From the NCBI RefSeq assembly GCF_000315625.1, contig NW_005434531.1, positions 36,641-74,555 on the forward strand: a stretch of DNA of 37,915 bases. Direction: 5' to 3'. The notes under the pieces were generated by a model. It was not told where the DNA came from, searched no databases, and saw nothing but the letters and a program-made list of their open reading frames with translations. Source of the DNA: Guillardia theta CCMP2712. Lineage: Eukaryota; Cryptophyceae; Pyrenomonadales; Geminigeraceae. The position numbers were made by a program, and so were the translations under genes. Every line of letters starts with the position of its first letter. The first letter of the stretch is position 1. Below are positions 37,836 to 37,915 of the stretch, one piece after another.

Positions 37836-37915
37836 TGGCTCTTCATCAATGCTGTACGAGGACGTGAAAGAGGGAGGAGGGAGGGAGGGAGGGAGGGAGG
37901 GGGAAGGGAGGGGGA

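Larger units (their letters stand above)
37201..37915. other. 5' region of the EF-hand gene, with repeats and GGGGTA motifs
   Basis: No gene seen. It holds a CTGCTC microsatellite, a G-rich motif stretch (37625-37835) and a terminal GGGA-rich tract (37868-37915). Confidence 0.5.

Overview
This is nuclear DNA of an intron-rich single-celled eukaryote, most likely an alga with a red-lineage secondary plastid; a cryptophyte such as Guillardia theta fits best. That assignment is inference. It rests on very short spliceosomal introns (many 36-60 nt), a nucleus-encoded plastid-type NusG whose N-terminus is a signal peptide followed by the Ala-Phe motif used for complex-plastid import, and a eukaryotic gene set (kinesin, GSK3, HEMK1, Golgi-type glycosyltransferase, EF-hand protein). 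I assembled gene models by eye from splice sites and reading-frame continuity. Six multi-exon genes close with every exon phase consistent.

Layout: 71-1855 (+) C-terminal motor domain of a kinesin-14, 5' end outside the window. 2378-3819 (-) Arg-rich coiled-coil protein. 4966-7115 (+) GSK3/shaggy-type kinase. 8465-10680 (+) unrecognised protein with one membrane segment, probably continuing into a Cys-rich stretch at 10777-11831. 11880-12962 (-) plastid-targeted NusG. 13555-15235 (+) coiled-coil protein with a possible SPICE1-like N-terminus. 15505-18539 (-) long coiled-coil protein with a 17-residue repeat. 19750-21803 (+) 15-exon coiled-coil protein. 21911-25072 (-) large single-exon type II membrane glycosyltransferase. 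26473-28533 (+) single-exon Crinkler/RHS-type P-loop NTPase-nuclease. 30623-32677 (+) signal-peptide protein with acidic and RGG repeats. 32777-33145 (-) small protein. 33757-35945 (+) HEMK1/PrmC glutamine methyltransferase with a mitochondrial-like presequence. 36009-37200 (-) calmodulin-like EF-hand protein.

Genes are tightly packed and mostly alternate as divergent and convergent pairs. Convergent 3' ends lie 48-522 bp apart. Intergenic space is concentrated at 5' ends, and six of the seven divergent or 5' gaps plus the 37.6-kb end carry clusters of a TACCCC/GGGGTA motif that I did not see in the convergent gaps.

Most notable: (1) the Crinkler/RHS gene lies between near-identical ~43-bp inverted repeats 3.8 kb apart, suggesting a mobile or once-mobile element. 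(2) The glycosyltransferase appears to join a degenerate MGAT4-like module, an MGAT1-like module with an intact EDD, and an MGAT5-like C-terminal Cys module. (3) A signal peptide stands in front of an RGG-box RNA-binding-type protein, which could mean a periplastid (nucleomorph-compartment) destination. (4) Several introns use GC-AG splice sites.
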